Assembly: GCF_014805625.2 (NCBI RefSeq)
Contig: NW_023998417.1
Coordinates: 12,381,417-12,445,416 of the forward strand
Source: Glossina fuscipes
Taxonomy: Eukaryota > Arthropoda > Insecta > Diptera > Glossinidae
Reading direction: 5' to 3'
DNA: 64,000 nucleotides
The position numbers and the translations under genes were made by a program. How positions within the stretch are numbered: the stretch's first letter is position 1; the number at the start of each line of letters is the position of its first letter. The notes under the pieces were generated by a model. That model saw nothing but the letters and a program-made list of their open reading frames with translations. It was not told the DNA's origin and did not search any database. Positions 1 through 13,633 of the stretch are shown one piece after another.

Positions 1-2034
1 TTCGTACAATAATTTGGTTGTGGTTACACACATAGACATAAACCGAAAACAACAAATAAATATTGTGTTCAGTTTATATCCACTCACCGCATCATAAATT
101 TAATTTAAATTGATTGCGTTATAGTAGTGCACCGACATACGCACAAAGGTTTTGCGACCACGAATTTGCTAACCACCCACACATTAATGAGTATTGCAAT
201 TTATGTACACATGAACGTCCATGAATTCATACGGTATCTATATACAGGTAACATAGACCTTACGGACTAACACACACTAACGAAGGCTCCAAATTAGTTT
301 GTACGAATGTATGTATTCAAGATGGTCAATCGAATTAAGTGCGAATTTCGATCTCAGGTGTTTTTTTGTTTTGCAACAACATATGACGAGAGTGTATGCG
401 TGCATGCAGTAAATGCACATAAATCAAATATTCAAAATTTCACAATTCATTCATTAATTATTTAAAATTTAATTTTTGTCACTTTATTTATTATGATAGG
501 ATGCGTGAATGCATCCATCTCTGTAGCTTAATATTTTAAATATTACATGCAGCCAGGACCGAATAAATAGAAGAAGAAAACCTACTCAATACACCAAAGT
601 AAGTTGTGTTTCATTTTGCCGTTTACCCTTCGAAATTGCGTTCGGAACGAGATATCGCTGCAATGAAAGCCATCCCGGCTTTGATTGTCATTTACTCTGT
701 CTAACATTAACTTCTGAGTCCTCATCATGCTAATGGGCGTAAAGTACTTGCACTTCGGCTCTGCATGGGAGTATATGTAAAAAAAGGATCCAGAATCGAT
801 TAACTTACACGATCTTTATGAATAATAATAAATAAATTGACACCTCTCATGTATTCATTTGACTTGCCCGATTCCGAAGATCTCCATCGAATATGAGGTT
901 CTGTTACTGCCAAGATCTGTTTACGGACATCATTTTAAACATAAGCAAATCAATTAATTTGTATATTTTCCAATACCGAGCCAAGAGATTGAAGAAATTT
1001 CAAGAGCCAAATCGCGTTTCGACTTTCAAAAATGATTCTCTGAGCTGAAATAAGTTGTCCGATGGACTGTGCGACAAATGATGGCACTTTACTTGGAATA
1101 CCGCCAGATTTTCGTGAAAGAAAACTTTTAATGGCATCATCCCACAATCTATTGATCGAAATAGCGGATAACAAGGATTCGTCCTTCTCTCGCTATCGCG
1201 TACTTTCTTTTAATTTGAAAATTATATTTTTGCATCCAAAAGTGAACGTATTACTCGCTTGAGAAACTTGCAAAAAAATCCTTTTGAAAATGATTTCATT
1301 ATTGGGAATCCTCATAAATAGTATCTACATAAATTTCCGAAACACTTGACATAGAATTTGTGTTAATTAAAAGTAATGTTAAAAAGAGAAGCATGGATTC
1401 ATGGACGTAACTGAGGTTTAGAAAATATGCATCTTGGCTGGTGAGTGAAAAAGGTGCGATTGAAATAAACTAACTATAGGTTTTCCTGCAATGACTGTCG
1501 GCAATCCCTTCCTCAAGAGACAACGTAAATGTTTAGAAATTTAAGTTATGCATGTTGCATGTCGACGATAAATTCCTTCGTTTTTTCCGTTCTTCGGTGC
1601 TTTTGATTTTTTTTTTTTTTTTTTTTTTTTGCTTTTCTTTTGCATATTACATGAACGGTAAGCCCGCAAAATACAAACACAAAAAGCTTTCTCTCATGTA
1701 GGCAAAATAACACGTACGCTTATGTACATGTTTTGCTGAGTGTTTGATGGAAAAAAGCAAAAAAAAAAAAAAAAAAAACAGAAAGAAGAGCAACAGAACG
1801 GAATAGAAACTCTATGGGGAGGCTTTAAAAGACATCAAATTTCATATTCATAATGGCATTCTACATGTCCGGCATAATTTATACATGACCATATTGCCAC
1901 TGCTGTTGCAATTGCTACTGGATACTGATACTCCCGATGACAATGATCATTATACTGCTATGATGATGATCACGATGATGATGGGTGTTGTGCTTGTTGA
2001 GAGTGTACGCACATACTTTCCGAATTCATTTATT

Positions 2035-2068
2035 GTTAAATATATTTAGTCGTTAAATATATTTAGTC
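2035..2068. repeat. 17-bp tandem duplication
   Basis: Two exact adjacent copies of gttaaatatatttagtc (2035-2051 and 2052-2068). Confidence 0.95.
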
Positions 2069-4505
2069 AGTTAAAAAAGTATGAAGACCTCATCCTCTAA
2101 CCAAAACTTTCCTCATATACTATATCATGTGAAAAAAAAAAAAAAAAAACAGAAAAAAACAAAATGCATTTCTCTTCACATTACCAATGTATTCGTATCT
2201 CAATAGATTGTGAAATTTTTGTTTTTACCTTATGCAACATTTCCGTTTCGTGTAGAAAGTTGGACCGTTTTCCATTTTATCCTCTACAATTCTATGTGCA
2301 TGTGTGTATATGTATGCATAGATATTAAACTACACTCGAAGCCTATAAGTTCATATTCACTCTGAGGTAAAGGGACTTGATTGGTTACGAAGTTGTCGTA
2401 TTTTTATCTTTTCTACGGACGGTATAGGCAAAAAGTTGCATTATTTGTTTTTTTTTTTTATTTTTTCACTTTTTTTTTCATTCGATGGTCTTTACTGCAA
2501 AATTTGCATTTCAAAATAAATAATAAAAAAAAAAAGAGAAGAAGAAAAAGAAAAAGAATGCAAACAACGGTCACCATAAAACGACCACATTATAGTTGTT
2601 GCTAGATATATATATGCGTGGCTTTATAGAATGCATCCATTGAAAGGCTTTCCACAGGATCTCACACAACTTGTGTGTATTTTTCTGTACGTGTCCTCTA
2701 TGAATTTATGAACACAATATAAATTTATATTATTGTCCAGGATGTTTTTTCTGCATATTAATCTTTTTTTTCTTTGTTGCCTTTTTTTTTTGTTTTTTTT
2801 GTTTTTGTTTTGTGATTTGCTGAACTAAGTACTAAAAAATTTACGTGATGTACTTTAAATACTCTATTACTTAAAAAACACTATGTTTACTCGCATAAAC
2901 AAACACAAATGCAACATTGTTACGTGTATGTCACGATTGATATTTTTTTATGAACCGTAAATTAATTTATTTAGTGGAATCATTCGACCGTGATATAAAA
3001 ATAGTTACGAGGAGGAGCTTTCAATGACTTTGTACAATTGAGATATAATGCTCGTATTAACACTATTGCGGAAAACTGTAATGAACGCGACCGAATTTCT
3101 GCTTACGAAAGATTCACTTTTGTAAATCATTTCTTTTCGCAACTTACAGCATGAAAATATTTGGCGTTGTTGCCGAAAAACCCTGCTTTCCAGGGATGTA
3201 AAATAAATATTTTGTTTATGTCTAGTACACATTCCCTATAGATAGAAGAAGTTATTGCAAGTCATCCATATGCATAGAGTAAATATATCCAAAATGGTTA
3301 AGAAACAGGGCAGTGTTAAATAATGATCGGGATGTCACGAAAATTTTACATACATTTCGATTGAACATTGGTACTGTCTAACAAGTAAGAAAATTATATT
3401 CGGTCGTAACCGAATCACCGTTATTCCAAGAAAGATGGACGGGCGCGGCGTGCTTGAGTTGGTGTTTGAGTTGACCATTATGAGTAACGAGCAATAAACA
3501 CGATGTTCGCAGTATTTGTTGCGTGGGCGTGCAAGCATTAAAGGCGAGTCTTTTGATCGATTTCGATCATTCTCAAATTCTTTCGCAAATTTGTAGCCGA
3601 TGTCTTCGTTTTTGAGGACGGGAGCTTGTTTGCCACAAATTTAATTTAAAAAAATTAATTAATCTAAACTTTGGTACTTTGGAACGCTTTCGTCTAATTT
3701 TCGATTTGTCGTTGTTTCATATCTTAGGAGAGCAATGATAGTCTAGATTGTCTTTGTTCAACCCAAACGCGACATTCATGGCGTTTCCTCGCAACTGATT
3801 TCCTCTTGAAAACTGGAAATTTATGTGTGCATATGATGGATGTGGTGGAATAGTTTCTTTCAAGAAGCGTGATTATCAGGCCGGCATACCCGCTTTCAAT
3901 TCCCAGAACCGTAGATCTTCATTAATGTGGGCTGTAAAAGACGACCTCTCCTGTTGATGGACGATTAAAAAAAAAATAATAATAAAAAACTAAAGTTGGT
4001 TGAAAAGACGCTTACAACAACAATGGTAGCGTGACGGCAATTTTCTTCCTTTTCCTTCGAAATTCGGTTTCGGATTGCACTTGTTTCCTAACACTTGACT
4101 GAGATGAAGAGAGACGTACCACGCGACTTTGTTTATTTAAATGTTAAACCGAATGCCCGAAAAAATTTAAAAGCATTATATTAATATTAAAATTATTGCA
4201 AAACTTGAGACCCATAAAGAGAACAGTGGAAAAAGAAAAAAATTTAATCATGCTAAACTGCTTGTTGAGCAAGAAAAACATTCGATAGAGAGAGAAAAGA
4301 AAGGTCAAAAAATCAATCGTCCACGCAACTAATTCATTCAAATCTAACAAAATCTAAGAAAATCCCTGCCAACGACCTTCGGGATTTTAGAGATTTTACG
4401 AATGTCAACCCGCAATACGAAAACGAAGAGCTTAATATGGTTGATGTTAGTGGCTCTAGTCTTTGTGTGCATGCGAAAGTGTAAATGGATGAATAGATAG
4501 ATGTT

Positions 4506-4508
<3 letters not shown>

Positions 4509-4547
<39 letters not shown>
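4509..4547. repeat. (AT)n microsatellite
   Basis: About 39 bases of uninterrupted AT. Spurious Tyr-Ile ORFs across it are not coding. Confidence 0.97.
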
Positions 4548-4551
<4 letters not shown>

Positions 4552-5263
4552 AAATGGACATACATTATACGTACATATATGTAAGAAAATGTTTAGAATG
4601 TGTTTTTATATATGAATCGTGTATACCATACCATATCAACCATATACAGTGTAAAACATTGTCAAAGAAATGCGTGCATGCATGTGTGTAGATGCGATAT
4701 GTAGTTGCCAAGATTACCCCATTTAAGTAAATAACGATTTGGAAAAAGTGAAGAAACTTTCCAATTCCGTATATGCTTGTCGGTATGTGGACATACGGTT
4801 TCAATGCTTCAATGTATCTAAGCATATGGTGAGCAATAGTTACAGAGTATTTTATTGACTTTGTGTAAGTTTTGTAAATTCAAAAGCTAATATGTTGACA
4901 TAAAATTTTTTCATATATATATTTTCTATTTTTATTTTTATTATAAGCTCTAAATTTATATGTACGTGCGTATTCACACTTGCTGCACACATGCTATGCC
5001 AATAAATGAGTGCGCAAACAAAGTCCTTTATAAGACCTTGTTATACGATTACGTGATTACGTGAATACGTATACATAATTTTGTATTGTGTGCACTTCCC
5101 GATATTGTTTGTGTCTAGTTGTTCGTTCACTTGTTTCTAAAGATTTCCATAACAAATTTGTTTAACTTTTACTCAAAGATTCTTTCTGTCCTCTTTTTAC
5201 ACTATCGATAGGATTAGAAGTTGATTTTATGTATTAATCATCACATCAAGTAATGGCTCGTGT

Positions 5264-5290
5264 CTCATGGCTCATGGCTCATGGCTCATG
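5264..5290. repeat. 7-bp tandem repeat ctcatgg
   Basis: Three full copies and six bases of a fourth. Confidence 0.95.
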
Positions 5291-5745
5291 CAAAAAGATA
5301 GAAAATAAAGAAAGAGACGGCGAGGCATTGTAGGTCTCTCCTGAATATAGCGTATATTTTGAAATATATATTAAATAAAATTCTGTTGCATTTAATTTAC
5401 ATGCGTACACGTATATTGCACGTCGCATTCCTCTTATTGAGTTTTTTAATAAATAAAATTCAATTTCGGAATATCATTGATATATGGATTTCGTATGCAA
5501 ATCCCTCCCATACAAAAGTCAGCAACAATATGCTTATAAAGCAATGGTAGCATACGATAAGCAGAGAATGGCAGCAATAGTAACGGCAATAACAGCAATA
5601 ACACAGCATCACTAGCAAGTACAAGCAATCAAAACAGATTAAAATATGATTTGACAGCTCAAACTATTATATTCGGATATGTGTGCACAACAACAGTAGA
5701 TAGTAGACGTTATTGCATGCTTGCTTATTCATTCCCTTTTGCATT

Positions 5746-5765
5746 CACACACACACACACACACA
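5746..5765. repeat. (CA)n microsatellite
   Basis: Ten CA units inside a region with several overlapping low-complexity frames (Thr-His). Confidence 0.95.
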
Positions 5766-8700
5766 TCTACGCGTTCACATTCGATGTTCATACATTATTC
5801 ATTTGCATGCAAATATTTACAATTTATACTCATATACATATGCGATCCGTGGACACATGCACAATCAAACATGCATATGCAAATGCATAATATCAACGAT
5901 GCATACAAGTATGCACGTAAAAGTTCTTACATACATTTGACAGTTACGATACAAACTTATTGTTGCTGGGATGCTTTTATAATCCTTTACAAACGTATGC
6001 ACTCGTTTTAATCTGCTCTCTACAACTATCCATTTGCATGCCTTATGCCGCATATTTCCCTTTATCTGTCCTTTAGTTTCCAATAATTCATTATAGTTTT
6101 TGATCATTTCCCCGTTCATCCATATCTCAGTTACAAACTTCAATAATCTTAGAGAAATTCCTCTTAATTAGTTAATTGATAGAGTTCCATCTATTAGCCA
6201 CCCGATAGACTTAGAATGCTAGCGCATTAAGATTCCAGTCTAAAAATTTGTTTCACTGACTAAATTAATACTAATAACCAATAATTTTCAAGATCAGAAC
6301 AAATATTCCGTTTGCGCTCGCTATCGTCATCGATATGTTTAAAAATTCCATGAAATCCATATCGCTTTCTTGAATAAAATGTCACACAGTTAAAGAAGAA
6401 AAACGATGATCAAACTTATTTATAAATTTTTTAGAAACGGAATTCTGGAAAACTCCTGAACGGTACTACTGTGTGAGAAGACTCGTTACAAGTCAAATAA
6501 AAACAAAGAAATTGTTCCTTCTATCCGTGGATATAAATAGAAAGAAAGGGGGTGTAATATGTAACGGCTCAAACTTGCCTATACGGACGTGGCCATTATT
6601 CCCAGTTTCCAGGAACGCGTAAGAGGCACCCTAACATTCTAAATTGATAAACAATGCTCGTCTTTTGGTCTGTTCCCCTCTCTCGGTCGTCTCTTTTACC
6701 TGATTGCGCCAAGTTGATATAGAAACTTGAGCTTTCGCATTGAGCATTTGTACATTGAGTTGCCGAGCACAGATTAAATTAAGAAACGGATCTCATTCGC
6801 CTATAATCATGCCGAAATCGAACAAAGTTTTTATAGTCCCTAGAACTTTGTGTCATGTAGGGCTAACTGACATGTAGGTATAAGAATAAGGTCGTAATCG
6901 CTTAGTTGATATGTCCGCAATTAACAAATTACTTTACAATTCTTTTATATTCATTTAAGCCGACGAACAACAAGCATTACTTAGTTATTTTCCCTTTTAG
7001 ACAATTAAAATATTCTTACTTTAATATTGTCTCTTAGTATTGCTTGGCAATCAAGTCAATCGATTTACTTGCTTTCATGCATCGTTTTGAATTGTGTTTA
7101 AATGTAGGTTTTTTCAAATTTTTCGAAAATGAAAAGACAAAATTTCTGGTTTAAAAATACTTCCCTGCCTCCATTTGCTGGTGTTAACATACTCTGCAAT
7201 TCCTAAACTACAGACGACGACCCTCATCTTTTTCGTGTGGAAAATTTTTTTGCTTTTTTCTTCACCTTCATTTTCACAGTTGAATGGCATTTTTTCGGTG
7301 GAAAAGGTGCCAAATCGTAATTTACATGGATTTTACTTCAATACCTGAAGAATTGAATTGAAATCCACAGCAAAGCTACCGCTAATGTATTGTAGATTAT
7401 GTTAAATCCTTTTGTGTATTTATCTCGCCTGAAGTCAGTTGTTTCTTTGTGGTTGCACACTCGCATGTGTGTGCAAGTGTGCGTGCAGTTATTCCATTAA
7501 AACTTTTGTTTTTTTAATATAAACGTTTGTATGCGTATATGTGTGTTCTAACAAGTAACAATTTATGATTATGGGTTTTTGTAAAATCCTTACGCGCACC
7601 TGCGAAGAACTGCAGTCGTACACAACGTAATTTATTATTTTATGATTTTATTATTTTTCGTTTAATTAGCTGACTCCCGTGAATCTTTGCTAATTTGCAA
7701 AGTTTTTAATAACATTTATATTTTTTATGTATCATTGTGTAGAAAAATATTCCGTACAGTTAATATGCTTTCGCTGTTGTAGCTGTGAAGCTCGCATGCT
7801 CGTCTTAGTTAATACTTATTAGACTGAGTGTTCAGGGTCATTATTATTGCTTACTAATAGGACATATAGGTTCAAAATCAGAAGTAAATGTCATATCTTA
7901 TGGATGAATAAAAGCAATACAAGTTTCACGAGGAATGCATGACATAGCACATAGGCGAGAATTAGAGCACTATTTATAACTAATTTTACTTAAGTAAAAA
8001 CTCATCGGCAGTACGCAGGTTCTTGTCAAATTAGAGAATTTGGGAAAATACCGGCATCATTAAACAAGTCCTGCTTAATGAGGAATCCATATATTTGGTG
8101 CGTTTATTATTCAAAACAATGGTAAAAGAAAAATTTTTATGCTCGTATTTCACTTTTTTTTTTGTTTTTGTAAATGCTTGACCTGTATGGATATCAACGA
8201 AGGAGAATCATTACAATATTTCATCGTTTAAGACAAAAGATTCATTTAACTTGTTTACTTTTCAAATATTTTATTTAGGATATTCTATAGTGCGATAGAA
8301 TCAATTTACTGTAGCAGTAACAAACACAAGCAAAAAGAGAAAGGGTTTCCTAAGAAGAAACAAAGCTAATCAATTGCACTTCATTTACACAAAGAAAAAT
8401 TTATTTAAATTTTCCTTCTGTTCCGATGATGTATCTAGCATTCGATTCTAGAATTATAACAGTTTGTTTGTAACAAAAAGCGCGTATAATTTCCCCATTC
8501 ACCTGCAGTATATGCACCTTGGATGATATGTAATAAGCAAGTATGGACAGTTTTTGGCAGTTTATAAAAAGCGATTCTGTTTTTAAAAATTTCTTGGGCT
8601 TTAATCAATCTTTTAAATGATCCCTTTAATGCCTATGTATTAAGATTTCAATATAAATATAAAGGATAATAAGAAAATATCACTTACCTATTAGCAGCAT

Positions 8701-11700
8701 ATTATCCCTGGAAGTTGTTCGTTATAAAATCTCTGATAGAATCTTATTTCAAACGTATTCTAAAAATTTATGCCAAAATTTCACATTTCACAACAACACT
8801 TCAAAATTGATATCTTATTATTGAGCACTCGAATCTTAATATCTTCACTATTTCATCATTTGATTATTTGCCTTTTCTTTACCACCGCCATATAAATAAT
8901 TTTTTGCTTTATGTACATGTATACATGGCCATTTTATTTACGATTTGCAATTACGATTTAACTTTTCATATTTTAATTTTACGTAATGTATCTTAAGATA
9001 AAGATTAGAATAACTTTTAAAAACCCCCATATTGAATTGACGATACAACCGAGAAACTATTAACATGATAAAAACAGTTAATAACAATATATGTATACGG
9101 AGCTAACGAGTTGACAATTACAACTTTCATCGCGCTTACTAAAATGGTGAATTCTCAAACACTCTCCGTTTTCTTTCATCAGATTGCTAAAAGACCTATT
9201 TCCGGCGTTTGTTAATCTCGCACAATTTTTGAATCGACTGCTATTATTCATAGTAATGTCGTGAAACCGCTAAATAATATTAAATAATTTAAAATTTTCT
9301 TAAACACTTTTTTTAGCGAGATTTTCTCCAAGAAAAGCTTTGTTAATTTGCGACATCATCTACTAACAATCTGATCGCAATAAATTCCTATAAACACTAA
9401 GCAGGGATGTAACAATATCGTAGTTTATTGCAATTTTTTACGGTTATCGATTAACTTTGCTAATATCGTAAAAGTAGGGCAATAGAATACCTTATAATAG
9501 CCTCTAAGCTTAATCGTACTCTGAATATCGTGAATTCTTTAAAAAAGAATTTTTTCTTTTCTCGTTTGTTACCGCGTTATTTCAAATATTATGATCGAAT
9601 TTAGTTAATTTTTGTTTTTCTCAATTTTTTATTGGACAGACGGACGGAAATATTTAAATGAATTCCACTTTAAGTTTTAACGCCATAACGTGAAACGATA
9701 AGAAATAAGATTACCGATTATCGATTAAAGGATTGATATGAAAGTGCATCACTGTTTTTACAATTTTTGATTGATTTGGTCTTGTTTGCTTCAGTTCGTG
9801 AAGAGATTTACTACGTTTTGCGCGTTAATTGAGTTTGCTGCAAATTAATTAAAGTTTTTCTAACCTACAGTTATCTGGCAATAATTTATTGCCTACAAAT
9901 ATCATATATTATTCGCGCGATTCCTAATCGGTTGTGTGAAATTTTATAATAAATCCAATGGTAGAATTCTAATAGGTAAGTGATGTTTTTTATGATAAAT
10001 TCTTCTGAAATTCTTTTAGCCATTTTGTAGTTTTCACATTCAGCTGGGAATTGTTATTGTTGTTAAATTTTGTAATTAAATAAATGATTTTTCTGATTAT
10101 TATCTAGCTTATTATCATTGAAACTTATCTGATGACCCTTTCCTATATTTTCATATGCTACTAATGTTACGAAACAGAGATTCCAGAAATAAATACAAGC
10201 AAACGGTTAAGTTCATTGTGTCATGAAATTGCACAAAAGTCTACTTTAACTAATAAATTTTTAGCTCTTCTGTATATTGTTAAATTCTTTATTATCTATA
10301 AACCCATAAGGTGCAGCTACTTTCATCAATACAAAGAGCAAAAAATTCAGGCAGATATAAAAAATATATATAATAAAACTTATTAAAGCACAAAAACCTA
10401 AAACATAAAAATGAAATCAAAAGGACAATAACCAAAGAAATAGGCAAATAATTTCAATAGCTGGAGGAAAGTTAATAGGTGGATACAACTTAGCCCAAAG
10501 ATCTTATTACAACTTTTTGATGTAGAGAAAATAGCCACAAAAGTTTAGCATGTTTATGCGCGTGTCAAATACAAACAGTAGCTCGCAATAGAAATGATCG
10601 AACATTAGGTCGTAAGGATTTGTTGTTAGCATAGTTCATCCTCAAAAAATGTTTAGTTTTTTGGAAAAAAATGCTTATGATTTCGGTAAAAGCCGTTTAC
10701 TTCTATGGTGAGCCACTGTAACAAGCATAAAATATGCTTGGTTTTAAGATTCCTAAAGTGTGTCATAAAATGAAAATCGTTAAAAGTGTCGCCAGCCGCG
10801 TTGAGAGCATGAAAGAAGGAAGTAAGAGATTTATATCCATTAAAAGAAGCATCTGCGGATGTCTTCCCCAATCTAAACGATGGTTTGGTGTGAACAAAAA
10901 TTGTTCCTACTTTCAGAGAATGAAATTTTTGTTCAATTTAGTGCTCTGGCAGTCGCATGCCATATGAAAATTACATAATCGCGTAAAAAGCCTATAAAAA
11001 TTGTAAACTATCTTTCTCTCGCCTTGTAAACATTTTTTGACATACGCGCTAAGCTTTTAATTACGCAATAATCTCTCACTCATTATATCGCACAATTAAT
11101 ATTGATTTTAATTTAAAGGAATGTTTAAAAAACACTCTGTCCATACGTCGTTGTGACTCTTAAAGGCGCTCACAAATAGAGATGTAAAACCTAACACTTA
11201 CACATGTTCGCGTTTCACAAATAAAGACTTAAGCCATCCTCATTAGCAAAGAAACCGAACCAGTTTTGAAAAAATCAAAAATTCAAAAATATTTCTGAAT
11301 TAATAACTAACGAGCTTAGTAAAGGTACGGCATTTTCCCTGAGAAAAGTTAGTGCTTTATTTTTGATAAAAGTTTGCGAGGAAAACTTTGTGTCAATAAA
11401 CATTTTAGTAAGCATTGCTTGTGAAGGTCTAAGCCAGTTAGATGCCACATTTTGAGGACGTTGGGAATAATTTTTATTGCATTTTTATCGCATTTAGCCA
11501 AAATTTCGTTCACTTATTCTTAGAATACTTCAAGGATTTTCCCCCTAAATATGGGTATATATAGACGGATCGTTGCACCATTTCCAACGTCAAGAAAGCA
11601 AAGCCAATGTTTCTTCTATTTCCAGTAACCCGTGATAGTTTACAGCAAAGACGCCAAGACATCAAGGAAATAATTTTTCATTTCTCTTTCCAATGATTGA

Positions 11701-12994
11701 TTACTTTATCACACTACATATACCCTGGAATTGTCGAAATAGTTATTTCTTCTACTGAAGCACTGGAATCATGCAGACTTTTACGAATAATTTTTTACAA
11801 GGGTTTTGGTCTAAGTGCAACCTCTTAAAAGCATCCTCTTGACTTAAGCTTGAGGGGCTATGTTCGTCTTTGGAAAACTAAGCGCGTTTGCTTTTTTGGG
11901 ATTTTGTAGTCCGCCGGGTAAACTGATCGGTTGAAGCCCTAATTTTTTAAAGTGATTGAAGGAGAGGTAACGGTTTTCTTAATTTAATTAAATATAGAGA
12001 TATCCTCACATCACACCGGCTCCTTTATGAATATGACCTTTTAAAAAGCAAGTTTATTAAAAAGTTATTAAAGCTCCGAATACATTGTGAACGCACTGAA
12101 TATGAAAAGTATTTGTTAGAAAACGGAACGATATTCTTCAGTAAGCGCAGGTTAGGAAACAGAGGACAGATTTCGTAAGTAATTTACAAGATAATTAAAC
12201 AAAGATTCATTGTTGGAAACCCGATCATATTATTTTAGCTAAATTCTTACCTATTAAACCCATAATTTTCGTTATAAAGTATTTCGTTAAGGTATTTAAC
12301 TCACTAAGCGTCGTTTCAAATCGTTTTACCATTCATTGATGCCTTCGAATCGGTAGAGCCTTTATATATAAACCGCTTTTTCATTACGTAAACAGTTTTA
12401 TAAGTTTCTTCGTTTCGACAGTTGCTTATGTAAAAAGCTAGGGAGTAAATATATACAAATACAAATGAAAATGTATATAATCCATGTAGCATATTTTTAC
12501 ATATATATTAACACTCGCTCGGTTAAAATATATAGAAATAAACAAAGCATTGCATACATCAAATGTGTCACGATTTTAATGTTGCCTTCCAAGTGGGTGT
12601 TCGCATTCATTGTCTAACATTCTCATACCAGTTAATCATCGATTTAAAACATAAAACTTACCCAAATACTCTCGATACCCACACAAACGCCAACCAACCC
12701 TCAGTTGTTTTTATTATTTTTTTTTTTTTCTTTTAAACGCCATTGAAGTTGAATTTCGTTAACCTTCTGTACAGTTCTATGTTCATTTAATGTAACACCA
12801 TTCTTCCTTCATTATGGGTTTTACCGAAGCTCAGACAAAATGAAAATCACATTTATATAGGATTTCATCTTCGCACATATACCGACATTCATGCATACTT
12901 TTAAATGTAGTCATTGAAATGTACATATGTATAGATATATACATTTGTATGCGTAAACATATGCGTATGCATATCCTTAATGTATGTGTGCATA

Positions 12995-13016
12995 CATATA
13001 TATATATATATATATA
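12995..13016. repeat. (AT)n microsatellite
   Basis: Uninterrupted AT run within a longer region rich in tatg and catac words. Confidence 0.9.
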
Positions 13017-13386
13017 CGTGTCCCCTAGTATTTGAGTGGATTTTATAATAAAACTTTAATTAAATGTTTACATATTTGCTGCTATTGTGTTTCTTATAAA
13101 GATAAACAAAAATTAATTTAAATGAACTGTAGGAGAATGTGCAGCCGATTTCTGCAGTTTGAAAAGTTAACACAAAATATTTCTTTATCAAGCAAGTGCA
13201 ACTTGCCTTAAAAATATTTTAATACTTACTTACAAACCTAAAGGCTTCCAGGCGTATCCATTAATACATTCTTGATTGGCATGAATATGTCATACGAACG
13301 TCTCATTGCGTAATCCCAATGTGAATATAATAATCCAAAAATTTCGCCTAGAATATCAAATATTAAATTAGATTTTTTCTAAATAG

Positions 13387-13633
13387 ATTTATGGAGCCAT
13401 TCTTAGATTGCTCCATTCCTTTCCCCTCTTCAGATGCAAAAACATTTCTTTTTGGACTATGCACGGCCTATGCAGAATTTGAATTTGTTCAGCTTGTTCG
13501 AGAGCTATCTTTACGAAAATGCCTTACGTCTCCTAATTTGGGAGGAGTAGCTCTTCAAATCCAACAATATCTTGATCCTAGCTCCTTGATGGAACTGTAT
13601 GAGGACGCTTGTAGAGCTTTGATGAGGGAGTGG
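13387..13633 (+). CDS. unidentified candidate internal exon
   Basis: An open stretch with protein-like composition, bounded by a plausible acceptor (pyrimidine-rich TTTTTTCTAAATAG, AG at 13385-13386) and donor (GTAGGT from 13634). It would enter with one base of a split codon and leave in phase 0 after Trp. It encodes FMEPFLDCSIPFPSSDAK, then helix-like segments such as EFVQLVRELSLRKCL and SSLMELYEDACRALMREW. I do not recognise the family. It is on the strand opposite to Ptx1, about 8 kb beyond its 3' end, so it would belong to a convergent neighbour. No partner exon was found, and an exon-like accident or a decayed fragment is equally possible. Confidence 0.3.

Larger units (their letters stand above)
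1..13386. other. 3' flank of Ptx1, no gene recognised
   Basis: AT-rich sequence with frequent T or A homopolymers (for example 1608-1630 and 1760-1778) and short microsatellites. Open frames here are short and without recognisable protein motifs. I found no tRNA B-box, snRNA or transposase signature by eye. Confidence 0.5.

Noticed and set aside
4344..4565. Tyr-Ile repeat protein
   Set aside because: Translation of an AT microsatellite.
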